Source: Lachnoclostridium sp. (GTDB lineage: Bacteria; Bacillota_A; Clostridia; Lachnospirales; Lachnospiraceae). Taken from it: DNA of 30,141 nt. A model generated the notes under the pieces. The model saw nothing but the letters and a program-made list of their open reading frames with translations. It had not been told where the DNA came from and ran no database searches. The stretch's first letter is position 1. Each line of letters begins with the position of its first letter. The stretch spans positions 1 to 30,141 of the forward strand of contig SVDR01000023.1 in assembly GCA_015057755.1 (NCBI GenBank), written 5' to 3'. This document shows positions 22,300 through 29,840 of this stretch, in pieces. Both the position numbers and the translations under genes were made by a program.

Positions 22300-23896
22300 A
22301 TAATTCCATAAAACGTTCTGATCCGCGTTTCATAAGACTGCTAATCTGTAAGCACATCACAGCAATCACAAGGGCCATCGATGCCGTTAAACATTTTGTC
22401 ACCGGATCACCCATAAACCGCATACATGCACATACAACTGCCAGAACAATCAGCATACCCCACGGTGCAAATGTCGCAACAATGACACTCATATTCTGCT
22501 TTACTGCCTGCGCTTCATTCGTCCAGGACAGGTTCGGGAATCTCAGGTTGCACTGCAGACCCAGTACCGCGCAGAAAACAACAAATACGATAGTCGCTAC
22601 GATCATATAAAGCATGGTCTGCAGATCTGTATGACCTGCAACCGCAAACGCTACGGTACAGAACACTGCCGGAATAGCCGTGATCAAAACATGTACCGCT
22701 ATTTTTGCCTTGAAAATCTGCCACGGAGAAACCGGAAGCACTTTGAGCATCCAGATATATTTACCTTCCAGAGAAATCGAGGTTGCAGAGATCGTATTCA
22801 TCGCTGCCATCATGCAGACGATCATCATCGCAATCAGCGGAAGATTTTCATCCGGTCCATTTGGCATACCCATGAAGTTTACAATGATCCATTCACCGGC
22901 AAACATACAAGTCACACCGATCGCCACCATCATAACGGAACCTAAGGCACAGCTCATCATACTGATCGTGCTGGATGTAAAACGCTGAAATTCTTTCTTA
23001 AACAGCGCCATAAACGGAGAATTCGCTTTTCCAGCCGTTGTCTTCGTCTTTCTCTTCGCAACCGTCTGCGTTTTCGCTGCCAGTTCCACAAAATTAGAAG
23101 AGACAAGGCTGACAACGATCGCCATAATGGCTGCCATGATCACCACATAGATCACAAACGCGATCGGATCTCCTGCAGATGCAAGTCCCATCTGGTAGAA
23201 CGGGAACACCAAAATCTTCATCACGCCGCCAACTGCGTCCGCATTGGCAATGATCAGATTGATATAGCTGTAAAGATTCCAGTACACATAGTAGAAAATA
23301 CCAATAAATGCCAGGGACGTAAATACGCTAAAGATCGCACGCTGACGGATCTTTGAATTGATCACGGCAGACAGCCAGCCGATCAGACACGCAATACTTA
23401 CCGCAATTACCGGCATGATCAGTACACATACAACCTGGAATGCAAGAGCCCAGATCGGTGCCTTACCAATTACAAAATAAAGCAAAATCGCCGGAAGCAT
23501 TACCATGATCTCAAACACGGCGCTCACAAGATAGATCATCGCGATTCGTACAAACACGATCATCCACTGTGGAATCGGAAGAGACAGCAGGAATTCATTA
23601 TCTTTTGCATGGTAAATCGTAGAGTTTGCTGTAAACAGGCTTCCGGACACACCAATAAATGTCGCCATCACACCCATCAATGCAAAATACATCCAGTCAT
23701 TTCCGGCAGATACCAGCGGCTGGCAAAGACTTGCAGCCATACCGTAAAACACACGGAACATTAAAATAAACAAATAAAATCCCAAGAGCAGATAAATCAT
23801 CATGCGAATGGAGAAAATACCCTCTTTCAGCGGCTTTCCACCCAGCAAGTTAGAAATCAGCTCTGAAACCTGTTTTTTAAACAGCGTGATCAGCAT
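22298..23896 (-). CDS. ABC-2-type exporter permease (532 aa)
   Basis: Large integral membrane protein with about 12 hydrophobic segments in two halves, split by a basic cytoplasmic loop (AKTQTVAKRKTKTTAGK, about 280). Repeated features in each half (LFKKQVSELISNLLGG at the N-terminus, and ALFKKEFQRFTSSTISMM at about 300) are typical of ABC-2 permeases of the clostridial putative-exporter type. ISLEGKYIWMLKVLPVSPWQ is a strong family marker, echoed by EFLLSLPIPQWMIVF in the first half. The gene overlaps the ATPase gene by 20 bp. Such pairs often export peptides or lipids or give bacteriocin resistance; the substrate is unknown. Confidence 0.88.
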   Translation of the reverse strand: MLITLFKKQVSELISNLLGGKPLKEGIFSIRMMIYLLLGFYLFILMFRVFYGMAASLCQPLVSAGNDWMYFALMGVMATFIGVSGSLFTANSTIYHAKDNEFLLSLPIPQWMIVFVRIAMIYLVSAVFEIMVMLPAILLYFVIGKAPIWALAFQVVCVLIMPVIAVSIACLIGWLSAVINSKIRQRAIFSVFTSLAFIGIFYYVYWNLYSYINLIIANADAVGGVMKILVFPFYQMGLASAGDPIAFVIYVVIMAAIMAIVVSLVSSNFVELAAKTQTVAKRKTKTTAGKANSPFMALFKKEFQRFTSSTISMMSCALGSVMMVAIGVTCMFAGEWIIVNFMGMPNGPDENLPLIAMMIVCMMAAMNTISATSISLEGKYIWMLKVLPVSPWQIFKAKIAVHVLITAIPAVFCTVAFAVAGHTDLQTMLYMIVATIVFVVFCAVLGLQCNLRFPNLSWTNEAQAVKQNMSVIVATFAPWGMLIVLAVVCACMRFMGDPVTKCLTASMALVIAVMCLQISSLMKRGSERFMEL

Positions 23897-24602
23897 GATT
23901 TCCCTCCAGTTCCATGAATACTTCCTCCAGAGATGCGTCTCCCTTTACTTCTTCCATCTTACCGGAACGAACCAGCTTACCGCCGCGAATGATCGCAACC
24001 TTGTCACAAAGCTTCTCTGCAACTTCCAGAACGTGTGTGGAGAAGAAAATGGATCTTCCTTCATCACAGATCTCGCGCATCAAAGTTTTCAGAATGTAGC
24101 TTGCTTTCGGATCAAGACCTACAAACGGCTCGTCCATGATGATCAGCTGCGGTTCATGCATCAGCGCGCCGATCAAAGCCAGCTTCTGCTTCATACCATG
24201 AGAATAGGAAGAAATCGGCTGAGCCAGATCATCCCAAAGGCCAAACAACTCTGCGTATTTCTGGATATTCGTCCAACGGACAGTTGATTCCACCTGGAAA
24301 ATATCTCCTACAAATTTCAGGTACTGATAGCCTGTCATATAATCGTAAAGCTCCGGATTATCCGGGATATATGCAATCTTCGCTTTGCAGGCAATCGCAT
24401 TTTCCCTTACAGAAACTCCGTCAACAAAAATCGCTCCCTCGTCAAAATTATGAATGCCGCATACGGCCTTGATCGTAGTTGTCTTACCCGCACCATTGTG
24501 ACCGATGAAGCCAAAAATCTCACCCTTCTTGATATGAAGAGACAGATCATCTACCGCGAGTTTCTCGCCATAATACTTTGTCAAATGCTCAATTTTAAGC
24601 AT
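23877..24602 (-). CDS. ABC transporter ATP-binding protein (241 aa)
   Basis: ATPase subunit powering the adjacent permease. Walker A is GHNGAGKTT (34-42), the Q-loop region is degenerate (IPDNPELYDYMT, as in exporter ATPases), the signature is SSYSHGMKQKLAL, Walker B is LIIMDEPFVGLDP, and the H-loop is FSTHVLEV. It ends in a short tail (SLEEVFMELEG) typical of drug- or peptide-exporter subunits. GGAGG lies 7 nt before the ATG. A single-domain ATPase plus a two-half permease suggests an ATPase dimer on one permease. Confidence 0.95.
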   Translation of the reverse strand: MLKIEHLTKYYGEKLAVDDLSLHIKKGEIFGFIGHNGAGKTTTIKAVCGIHNFDEGAIFVDGVSVRENAIACKAKIAYIPDNPELYDYMTGYQYLKFVGDIFQVESTVRWTNIQKYAELFGLWDDLAQPISSYSHGMKQKLALIGALMHEPQLIIMDEPFVGLDPKASYILKTLMREICDEGRSIFFSTHVLEVAEKLCDKVAIIRGGKLVRSGKMEEVKGDASLEEVFMELEGNHADHAV

Positions 24603-24758
24603 GGTTTACCTCCAAGTCTCAAACTCAATATATCTCATTTTACCAATATATCGGGACTTCTTCAATCAGAAAGTGATAAAATATTTGCTTTCTCCCCATT
24701 TCTGCCGTTTCAAAGTATAAAACTGACGTATATATCTAAATTTAGTGCCTACACACAC

Positions 24759-24787
24759 TTGCGACCACATACAATATGGTATATAAT
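24759..24787 (+). promoter_or_regulatory. Promoter of a short antisense-type RNA
   Basis: TTGCGA (24759-24764), exactly 17 bp, then a perfect TATAAT (24782-24787). There is no plus-strand gene downstream. The transcript would start near 24794 and run to the hairpin at 24862-24897. Confidence 0.65.
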
Positions 24788-24793
24788 CATCTT

Positions 24794-24905
24794 AGAAGCA
24801 AGCAAATATCCGTTAAACGGTTGAGCCTATAAGCGCAATTATGGCTGATATTACATTACCACAAAATGACTGTCCTATTTCTCAGGGCGGTCATTTTGCT
24901 TTTTC
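24794..24905 (+). ncRNA. Candidate antitoxin RNA (about 110 nt)
   Basis: Predicted RNA from the 24759-24787 promoter to the intrinsic terminator. It contains a small CCGTT/AACGG hairpin near its 5' end, and its 3' part is antisense to the 3' end of the 41-codon toxin candidate. There is no ribosome-site-bearing ORF of note; the ATG at 24841 lacks a Shine-Dalgarno. Tail-to-tail overlap with a small membrane-peptide mRNA is the arrangement seen in TxpA/RatA, BsrG/SR4 and Fst systems. It is predicted from sequence only. Confidence 0.5.
24862..24905. terminator. Shared terminator of toxin mRNA and antisense RNA
   Basis: AAAATGACTGTCCT (24863-24876) and AGGGCGGTCATTTT (24884-24897) pair with two mismatches around a short loop. 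On the plus strand TTTTGCTTTTTC follows. On the minus strand the stem contains the end of the toxin ORF and its stop codon. Confidence 0.7.
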
Positions 24906-25000
24906 TTTATCTTATCCAGAAAGCGTACTATGTAAGTGGTACAAATACCACTTACAATTCTGCCGAAAATTCCGACTACAAAAGAAATCACATCTGTCAC
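24875..25000 (-). CDS. Candidate type I (Fst-like) membrane toxin peptide (41 aa)
   Basis: A 41-residue peptide starting at GTG 25000. One membrane helix (TDVISFVVGIFGRIVSGICT, about residues 2-25) runs into YIVRFLDKIKKKQNDRPEK, a basic tail. The R-x-LD junction after a hydrophobic stretch resembles Fst (ISRVLDEE). GGGAGGTGG lies at proper distance from the GTG. The ATG 4 nt upstream opens another frame that codes for nothing membrane-like. An ACCTC segment just upstream can pair with GAGGT of the ribosome site. The ORF ends within a hairpin shared with a converging RNA. Membrane pore formation or depolarisation would be the expected effect, kept silent by the antisense RNA. The family call is inference. 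Confidence 0.6.
   Translation of the reverse strand: MTDVISFVVGIFGRIVSGICTTYIVRFLDKIKKKQNDRPEK
24932..24955. repeat. Perfect 10-bp inverted repeat inside toxin ORF
   Basis: GTAAGTGGTA (24932-24941) and TACCACTTAC (24946-24955) with a 4-nt loop, inside the toxin reading frame. It would form a stable hairpin in both the toxin mRNA and any read-through antisense RNA. Confidence 0.9.
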
Positions 25001-25072
25001 TCATCCACCTCCCTTCAAAAGAGGTATCTATCTGATGATCAAGGCATCACTGCCCTGGTGTGACTCAACCGC

Positions 25073-25201
25073 CTAACCGTTCCATTCAGCCTCAATAAAA
25101 CGTTGGACTCTGCCTGCAATGTTTATTTTATCGTTTCCCTCAATAACATACAATGGTGTCCAGTACCTAAAAAATCTCACCACAACAAAAAACTGCTCCA
25201 T
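25073..25201 (-). CDS. Doubtful 42-aa ORF upstream of the toxin candidate
   Basis: Starts MEQFFVVVRFFRYWTPLYVI and ends RVQRFIEAEWNG; an in-frame ATG six codons further up (25219) would give 48 residues. The composition is protein-like and the frame is open, but there is no ribosome site, the start lies inside the ABC-F terminator loop, and a good minus-strand promoter for the toxin sits within it. It may be the tail of a lost gene. Confidence 0.25.
   Translation of the reverse strand: MEQFFVVVRFFRYWTPLYVIEGNDKINIAGRVQRFIEAEWNG
25125..25153 (-). promoter_or_regulatory. Probable promoter of the toxin mRNA
   Basis: Minus strand TTGTAT (25153-25148), 17 bp, then TAAAAT (25130-25125). It would give a 5' leader of about 115 nt ahead of the GTG at 25000, long enough to fold over the ribosome site. 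Confidence 0.5.
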
Positions 25202-25232
25202 ACGCCGTAAATGTGACATATGAAGCAGTTTT
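25183..25232 (-). terminator. Terminator of the ABC-F gene
   Basis: AAAACTGCT (25232-25224 on the minus strand) pairs with AGCAGTTTT (25197-25189), and the T-rich TTTTTTGTTGTG follows. Confidence 0.8.
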
Positions 25233-25245
25233 ATTATTCAAAATA

Positions 25246-26883
25246 TTAGTTATCGTTCGCCTGAAGCTCAGTAACTGTATATGTGAATCTCTTTCTAGCC
25301 ATTTCATCGCTAGCAAGGTATTCGTCGTAAGTTGTGATCTTGTCAACTAACTTACCGTTGATGATTTCCATGATACGGTTTGCTGTTGTCTCTACAACCT
25401 GGTGGTCACGGGAGGAGAAGATCATAACGCCCGGGAACTTCTTCATACCGTTGTTGAGCGCTGTGATGGACTCCATATCAAGGTGGTCAGTCGGCTCGTC
25501 AAACATAAGCACGTTCGCACCAGAGATCATCATCTTGGAAAGCATGCAGCGAACACGCTCACCACCGGAGAGAACCTTAACTTTCTTTACACCGTCTTCA
25601 CCTGCAAACAGCATTCTTCCAAGGAAACCGCGAACATAAGTTACGTCTTTCTCCGGAGAGTACTGTGTCAGCCAGTCTACGATAATATCGTCGCTTGCGA
25701 ACTCATGGCTGTTGTCCTTCGGGAAGTATGCCTGTGTAGTTGTAAGGCCCCACTTGTAAGAACCGGAATCCGGCTCCATCTCACCTGCAAGGATCTTGAA
25801 CAGAGTTGTCTTGGCAAGCTCGTTCGGTCCAACAAGAGCAACCTTGTCCTCACGGTTCAGGATGAAGGAGATGTTGTCGAGAACCTTTACACCGTCGATG
25901 GTCTTTGTAAGACCTTCAACAGTAAGAACTTCGTTACCGATCTCACGGAACGGGCGGAAGTCGATATACGGATATTTTCTGCTGGACGGTTTGATCTCGT
26001 CAAGCTCAATCTTCTCAAGAGCACGTTTTCTGGATGTCGCCTGCTTGGACTTAGAAGCATTAGCAGAGAATCTCTGAATGAACTCCTGAAGTTCTTTGAT
26101 CTTCTCTTCTTTCTTTCTGTTTGCTTCCTTCATCTGCTTGATCATAAGCTGGGAAGACTCATACCAGAAGTCGTAGTTACCAGCGTAAAGCTGGATCTTG
26201 CCGTAGTCGATATCTGCGATGTGTGTACATACTTTATTTAAGAAGTAACGGTCATGGGATACGACGATAACGGTGTTCTCGAAGTTGATCAGGAACTCCT
26301 CTAACCATGCGATCGCATCAAGGTCAAGATGGTTGGTCGGCTCGTCGAGAAGCAGGATATCCGGGTTTCCGAATAATGCCTGTGCAAGAAGAACTTTGAC
26401 CTTCTGCGGACCTGTTAAATCTTTTACTAATTTATAGTGGTGCTCTGTCTCAACGCCAAGACCGTTTAATAAGTTCTCTGCGTCGGACTCTGCTTCCCAA
26501 CCGTTCATAGTTGCGAATTCACCCTCTAACTCAGCGGCTTTGATACCGTCTTCGTCAGTAAAATCTTCTTTCATGTAAATCGCATCTTTTTCTTTCATAA
26601 TGTCATAAAGACGCTGGTTACCCATAATAACAGTATCAAGTACCGGGAATTCGTCGTACTTGAAGTGGTCCTGCTGTAAGAAGGAAAGACGCTGGCCCGG
26701 TGTGATCACGATATCACCGTTTGTCGGCTCCAGTTTTCCGGACAGGATTTTTAAAAATGTAGATTTTCCGGCACCGTTGGCACCAATAAGTCCATAACAG
26801 TTACCTTCTGTAAACTTGATGTTTACATCTTCAAATAATGCTTTTTTGCCCACACGAAGTGTTACACCATTAGCACTGATCAT
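25246..26883 (-). CDS. ABC-F family ATPase, YkpA/YbiT-like (545 aa)
   Basis: Soluble twin-ATPase protein that works on the ribosome rather than in a membrane. ATPase 1: Walker A GANGAGKST (34-42), signature LTGPQKVKVLLAQALF, Walker B LLLDEPTNHLDLD, H-switch VVSHDRYF. The inter-domain linker is charged and helical (KQMKEANRKKEEKIKELQEF). ATPase 2: Walker A GPNELAKTT (about 352), signature LSGGERVRCML, Walker B MFDEPTDHLDMES, and SSRDHQ where SHDHxF is usual. These changes are, from memory, lineage variants of the YkpA group rather than damage. There is no transmembrane segment. It ends TVTELQANDN. It is probably a translation factor; antibiotic resistance is less likely given the subgroup. Transcribed alone with a leader of about 165 nt. 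Confidence 0.93.
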   Translation of the reverse strand: MISANGVTLRVGKKALFEDVNIKFTEGNCYGLIGANGAGKSTFLKILSGKLEPTNGDIVITPGQRLSFLQQDHFKYDEFPVLDTVIMGNQRLYDIMKEKDAIYMKEDFTDEDGIKAAELEGEFATMNGWEAESDAENLLNGLGVETEHHYKLVKDLTGPQKVKVLLAQALFGNPDILLLDEPTNHLDLDAIAWLEEFLINFENTVIVVSHDRYFLNKVCTHIADIDYGKIQLYAGNYDFWYESSQLMIKQMKEANRKKEEKIKELQEFIQRFSANASKSKQATSRKRALEKIELDEIKPSSRKYPYIDFRPFREIGNEVLTVEGLTKTIDGVKVLDNISFILNREDKVALVGPNELAKTTLFKILAGEMEPDSGSYKWGLTTTQAYFPKDNSHEFASDDIIVDWLTQYSPEKDVTYVRGFLGRMLFAGEDGVKKVKVLSGGERVRCMLSKMMISGANVLMFDEPTDHLDMESITALNNGMKKFPGVMIFSSRDHQVVETTANRIMEIINGKLVDKITTYDEYLASDEMARKRFTYTVTELQANDN

Positions 26884-27005
26884 TCTTTGAAATCTCCTTT
26901 TGTTTTAAAAAGCTCTGCTTCTGCGGTTATCCGCCGCCGTGCCGAACTGCCCGGCTTCTTGGACCGTCCATTCTCTGAACCGCTCCGCACGCATGATTTT
27001 CTGCG

Positions 27006-27037
27006 CTACAAAAGAGGGGGCAATTGCTGCTCCCTCA
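27006..27037 (-). promoter_or_regulatory. Leader hairpin upstream of the ABC-F gene
   Basis: In the leader, GAGGGAGCA and GCCCCCTC pair and are followed by TTTTG. An overlapping short reading frame (ATGAGGGAGCAGCAATTGCC onwards, ten codons, stop TAG) lacks a ribosome site. It could be a weak attenuator, as ABC-F genes are often regulated this way. Confidence 0.35.
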
Positions 27038-27050
27038 TAGTTACGTACTT

Positions 27051-27079
27051 ATTCTAGTAGGAAATCCTTGATTTTGCAA
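27051..27079 (-). promoter_or_regulatory. Promoter of the ABC-F gene
   Basis: Minus strand TTGCAA (27079-27074), 17 bp, then TAGAAT (27056-27051), placing the start about 160 nt before the ATG. Confidence 0.5.
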
Positions 27080-27097
27080 GGTTTTTTCGAAACTTTT

Positions 27098-27895
27098 TTA
27101 TTGAGAATCTGCGATTCTTACATTTCCAATCGCATTCGATAAAAAATCTAAGGCGATCCGATTAAATGTACTCCACTTTTCAATGGAACATACGTGACCA
27201 CACTTCTCAATGATTTTAATTTCTGTGTTCCGCATCTTTCTGGCCAATGCCTTTGCATCATCGATAAAACAATGGTCCTCATCTCCGGAGATGAAGAGGA
27301 CCTTTTTCCCTAAGAACTCCAGCTTCGAAAGAATCTGGTCCGGATGCAAGGCAAATTGTACATAATCAATCCAGGCAAACATAGTCTCCTTCTTTAGCTT
27401 TACAACTTCACGCAAGAAAATCAGTCTGGATTTTTTATGTGATTTACTCGGCATCATAAACCAGGCAAAAAATTTATACAAAAATTTATAGGGAACAATT
27501 CGCTTGATTTTATTCGCCAAAATAGCCGCTCCCTTATAAATTCCACTCAGTTTTAAGGATGAACCTCCAAGAATGATCGTCTTGACGTACTGCGGATAGC
27601 AAACAACAAAATTGACAATCACGATTGTTCCCATGGACAAGCCCACAAAATGTGCCTGTTCAATCTGCAGATAGTCCAATGTTTCCTTGATACCTTTATG
27701 TAACCTCTGGGAATCCACTTTATAAATCACATTGTCCGCATTCCGTCCATGTCCCGGCAAATCCAGCAATAGTAAATTATATTGTTCTGAAAAGGCATCG
27801 ATCTGCTTCGACCATGTTTGGGTACTTCCCCCTATTCCATGGATGAACACGACCCACTCTTCTTTTTGATTATCCACTATCTCATATTTCAGCAT
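27098..27895 (-). CDS. Alpha/beta-hydrolase (265 aa)
   Basis: Cytosolic serine hydrolase of the haloperoxidase/lipase-like group. The oxyanion region is HGIGGSTQTW (19-28), the next loop DLPGHGRNAD (45-54), the nucleophile elbow GLSMGT with S87, the acid D207 in SGDEDHCF, and the base H234 in CGHVCSIEK. The triad is therefore complete. A cap region (about 120-175) is basic and aromatic (KIKRIVPYKFLYKFFAWFMM), which may contact membrane or lipid substrates. GAGGGGAT precedes the ATG. It is a single-gene unit upstream of ABC-F. Substrate unknown. Confidence 0.9.
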   Translation of the reverse strand: MLKYEIVDNQKEEWVVFIHGIGGSTQTWSKQIDAFSEQYNLLLLDLPGHGRNADNVIYKVDSQRLHKGIKETLDYLQIEQAHFVGLSMGTIVIVNFVVCYPQYVKTIILGGSSLKLSGIYKGAAILANKIKRIVPYKFLYKFFAWFMMPSKSHKKSRLIFLREVVKLKKETMFAWIDYVQFALHPDQILSKLEFLGKKVLFISGDEDHCFIDDAKALARKMRNTEIKIIEKCGHVCSIEKWSTFNRIALDFLSNAIGNVRIADSQ

Positions 27896-28033
27896 CTTAT
27901 ATCCCCTCTGCGGATTTTCAATGAATCAACCTCGGTTATTATATCATAATTACTTTGACTTTAAAAGTATTTTCCATAAAATAATACTGCGATTGCCAAT
28001 CCCAAAACCCCTTAATACCCCTTATCTCTTTCC

Positions 28034-28062
28034 TTGCCCCTGTATCAGAGTCGATTTATAAT
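28034..28062 (+). promoter_or_regulatory. Promoter of the wall-binding protein gene
   Basis: TTGCCC (28034-28039), 17 bp, TATAAT (28057-28062), then a 5' leader of about 32 nt with AAAGGGGG before the ATG. A second candidate (TTGACT at 27955, TAAAAT at 27977, 16-bp spacing) lies upstream. Confidence 0.55.
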
Positions 28063-28100
28063 AAAAATGGGTTATTATATTCTTGAAAGGGGGACACACT

Positions 28101-28874
28101 ATGAAAAAACGTTTGTCCATTTTTATCTGCATGATTTTATTGATCCTATCCATGCCCTTGACTTCTTTGGCTGCGGGTTGGAAACAGGATCAGCACGGTT
28201 GGTGGTGGGAGGAAAATGACGGTTCCTATCCGGTTTCTACATGGAGATTTATCAACTACCACTGGTACTACTTTAACAGTGTTGGTTACATGAAAACAGG
28301 CTGGGTTCTGGACAATGGTTTGTGGTATTATCTGGAGGACTCCGGCGAAATGCGCTATGCGCCACTGACAGAAAATGGTCTCCGATACTACTTCAATGAG
28401 ACTGGTGCCTGTACAAATCCGGACGGAGAATCGATAACTGTGATTGGCGGAGCATCCGCGGGAACCACAGTCGAAACGGCAAACCTGACAAAAGAGGCGT
28501 ACCTGGACGAGGCTGATTTCTGGATTCAGAAACTTCTCTATACAAGTCGTCGTGTAGACACTTGGAGAAATTCTCTTTCAAACGGGGGGCATCAGACCGT
28601 CTTAACAGAAGCTCCAGACCTTAAAGACAGTTTATGGTTTTTCAACGACATCTGCCCGCCGGATTCCTGTACTGAGCTTCACGACTCTTATCTGTATGCC
28701 AACACCAATATGATCTCCGCACTGGATACTTACTACGACCTGGCATTAGATTTATCAGACGGTTTTATCGATCCGGGCACCATGAGTGATTATCTGGATT
28801 ATGCGGATGAGTACATTTCAATCGCAAATTATCATCTCGGAAATGCAACCCAGATGCGCCAGAATATGGATTAA
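28101..28874 (+). CDS. Secreted cell-wall-binding-repeat protein (257 aa)
   Basis: Exported surface protein. The signal peptide (MKKRLSIFICMILLILSMPL, then TSLAA) is probably cut around residue 25. It is followed by choline-binding-type repeats (about 26-110: GWKQDQHGWWWEENDG, STWRFINYHWYYFNSVGYMK, GWVLDNGLWYYLEDSGEM, NGLRYYFNETGAC). These aromatic GW/WYYF repeats bind wall polymers. Residues 125-257 form a helical acidic domain (DEADFWIQKLLYTSRRVDTW, then LYANTNMISALDTYYDLALD) with no recognised enzyme motif. The first ATG at 28083 is rejected: AAAGGGGG fits the second. It has its own promoter and terminator. It is likely a wall-attached ligand-binding or structural protein. Confidence 0.88.
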   Translation: MKKRLSIFICMILLILSMPLTSLAAGWKQDQHGWWWEENDGSYPVSTWRFINYHWYYFNSVGYMKTGWVLDNGLWYYLEDSGEMRYAPLTENGLRYYFNETGACTNPDGESITVIGGASAGTTVETANLTKEAYLDEADFWIQKLLYTSRRVDTWRNSLSNGGHQTVLTEAPDLKDSLWFFNDICPPDSCTELHDSYLYANTNMISALDTYYDLALDLSDGFIDPGTMSDYLDYADEYISIANYHLGNATQMRQNMD

Positions 28875-28891
28875 AATTTAAAAATTCTCAC

Positions 28892-28930
28892 AAAAAGTCG
28901 GAGCAGTTTTTCATACCGCCCCGACTTTTT
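28892..28930. terminator. Bidirectional terminator
   Basis: AAAAAGTCGG (28892-28901) pairs with CCGACTTTTT (28921-28930), with partial pairing further in, between two convergent genes. Confidence 0.85.
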
Positions 28931-29729
28931 ATTCTTTCCAATCCAAAATCTTTGGAATAAAACGACTTGCAAATTTTCCCTTTCCACGATCTTTCACATA
29001 AAAATAACCAATCACGGAGAAAACCAGCGCTCCGATAAAATTGACAAACAGATCCTCCATCGTGTCCAAAAGCCCGATATCCAGATATCCGCCAAGTCCC
29101 AGCGAAATCTCCTGCCCATCGGCTACAACGATTACATCAGAAATATTGCGGAGTACAACTGCCCTCGTTCCCTGCATCGGATCTAAATTTACTGTGGAGA
29201 TCACATTCAGAACAGTGTCTTTTTGCATATCAAACAGCAGCACGTTGTCCATGGTATATTCGAAAAATTCCCAGAATACGCCAATCGTCATCGAAAAACA
29301 AAAAGCTACGATCGACATAAAGACAGGAGAAAGCTGCAGAGAAAAACGTTCCTCTCTGTCAAACAGATCCACAAGACAAAATCCGACTGCTGCACATAAA
29401 AAACCGTTGAGTGTGTGAAGCATCATATCCCAATGCGGAAATAACGTATAATATGCCCTGATCTCTCCGAGAATCTCTGCCGCAAAAATAAAAAGCATGA
29501 TTATGATTTCCAGAGTGTCCGGAAAATCTATTTTCAATCTACGTTCAAATATCGTCGGCAAAATAAACAGAACCAACGTAAGCAGACATAAAAATACGTT
29601 TTCATAGTTCCGATTAAAAAACTGTGCGATCATGATCAGAATTACGAAACCTCGCAGAGCCAGATAAACGCCGGCTACCTTCGGCTTCGAGCGCAGTTCC
29701 TTTTTCGCTTCTTCAAAAAATTTCCTCAT
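28929..29729 (-). CDS. YjdF/DUF2238-like membrane protein (266 aa)
   Basis: Polytopic membrane protein with roughly seven spans. The segment YYTLFPHWDMMLHTLNGFLC followed by GFCLVDLFD, and later FCFSMTIGVFWEFFEYTMD, are marks of the YjdF family. A soluble loop (residues about 170-215, VLLFDMQKDTVLNVISTVNL) interrupts the spans. Starts considered were a GTG pair at 29744 and the ATG at 29729; GGTG about 9 nt before the ATG slightly favours the latter. The function of the family is unknown. It is probably transcribed alone and convergent with the wall-binding protein gene. Confidence 0.75.
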   Translation of the reverse strand: MRKFFEEAKKELRSKPKVAGVYLALRGFVILIMIAQFFNRNYENVFLCLLTLVLFILPTIFERRLKIDFPDTLEIIIMLFIFAAEILGEIRAYYTLFPHWDMMLHTLNGFLCAAVGFCLVDLFDREERFSLQLSPVFMSIVAFCFSMTIGVFWEFFEYTMDNVLLFDMQKDTVLNVISTVNLDPMQGTRAVVLRNISDVIVVADGQEISLGLGGYLDIGLLDTMEDLFVNFIGALVFSVIGYFYVKDRGKGKFASRFIPKILDWKE

Positions 29730-29840
29730 TTGCTTATTCACCACTCTGTCAGATTTTCAAGAAAGTCTACATTCAAAAGTTTGTTCTATTATATCACAGG
29801 TTTCATTCCGCAATTATTATATTTTTCTAAACAACTTTCA

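Noticed and set aside
24841..25063. Two plus-strand frames of 64-65 codons in the ABC/ABC-F gap
   Set aside because: No ribosome site; the sequence is explained by the terminator and the minus-strand peptide.
24815..25075. CGGTTGAG repeated in antitoxin RNA and toxin leader as Fst-style pairing repeats
   Set aside because: The two RNAs carry the element in the same sense, so they would not pair there; probably chance.
25402..26241. 279-codon plus-strand frame
   Set aside because: Antisense shadow of the well-supported ABC-F gene, with low-quality composition.
25246..26883. Altered ABC-F motifs (LTGPQ, GPNELAKTT, SSRDHQ) as signs of inactivation
   Set aside because: From memory these are lineage variants of the YkpA/YbiT group; both Walker B glutamates are present and the frame is intact.
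27060..27090. CCTTG/CAAGG hairpin with T-run on the plus strand as a terminator
   Set aside because: No plus-strand gene lies upstream, and the minus-strand version lacks a T-tract.
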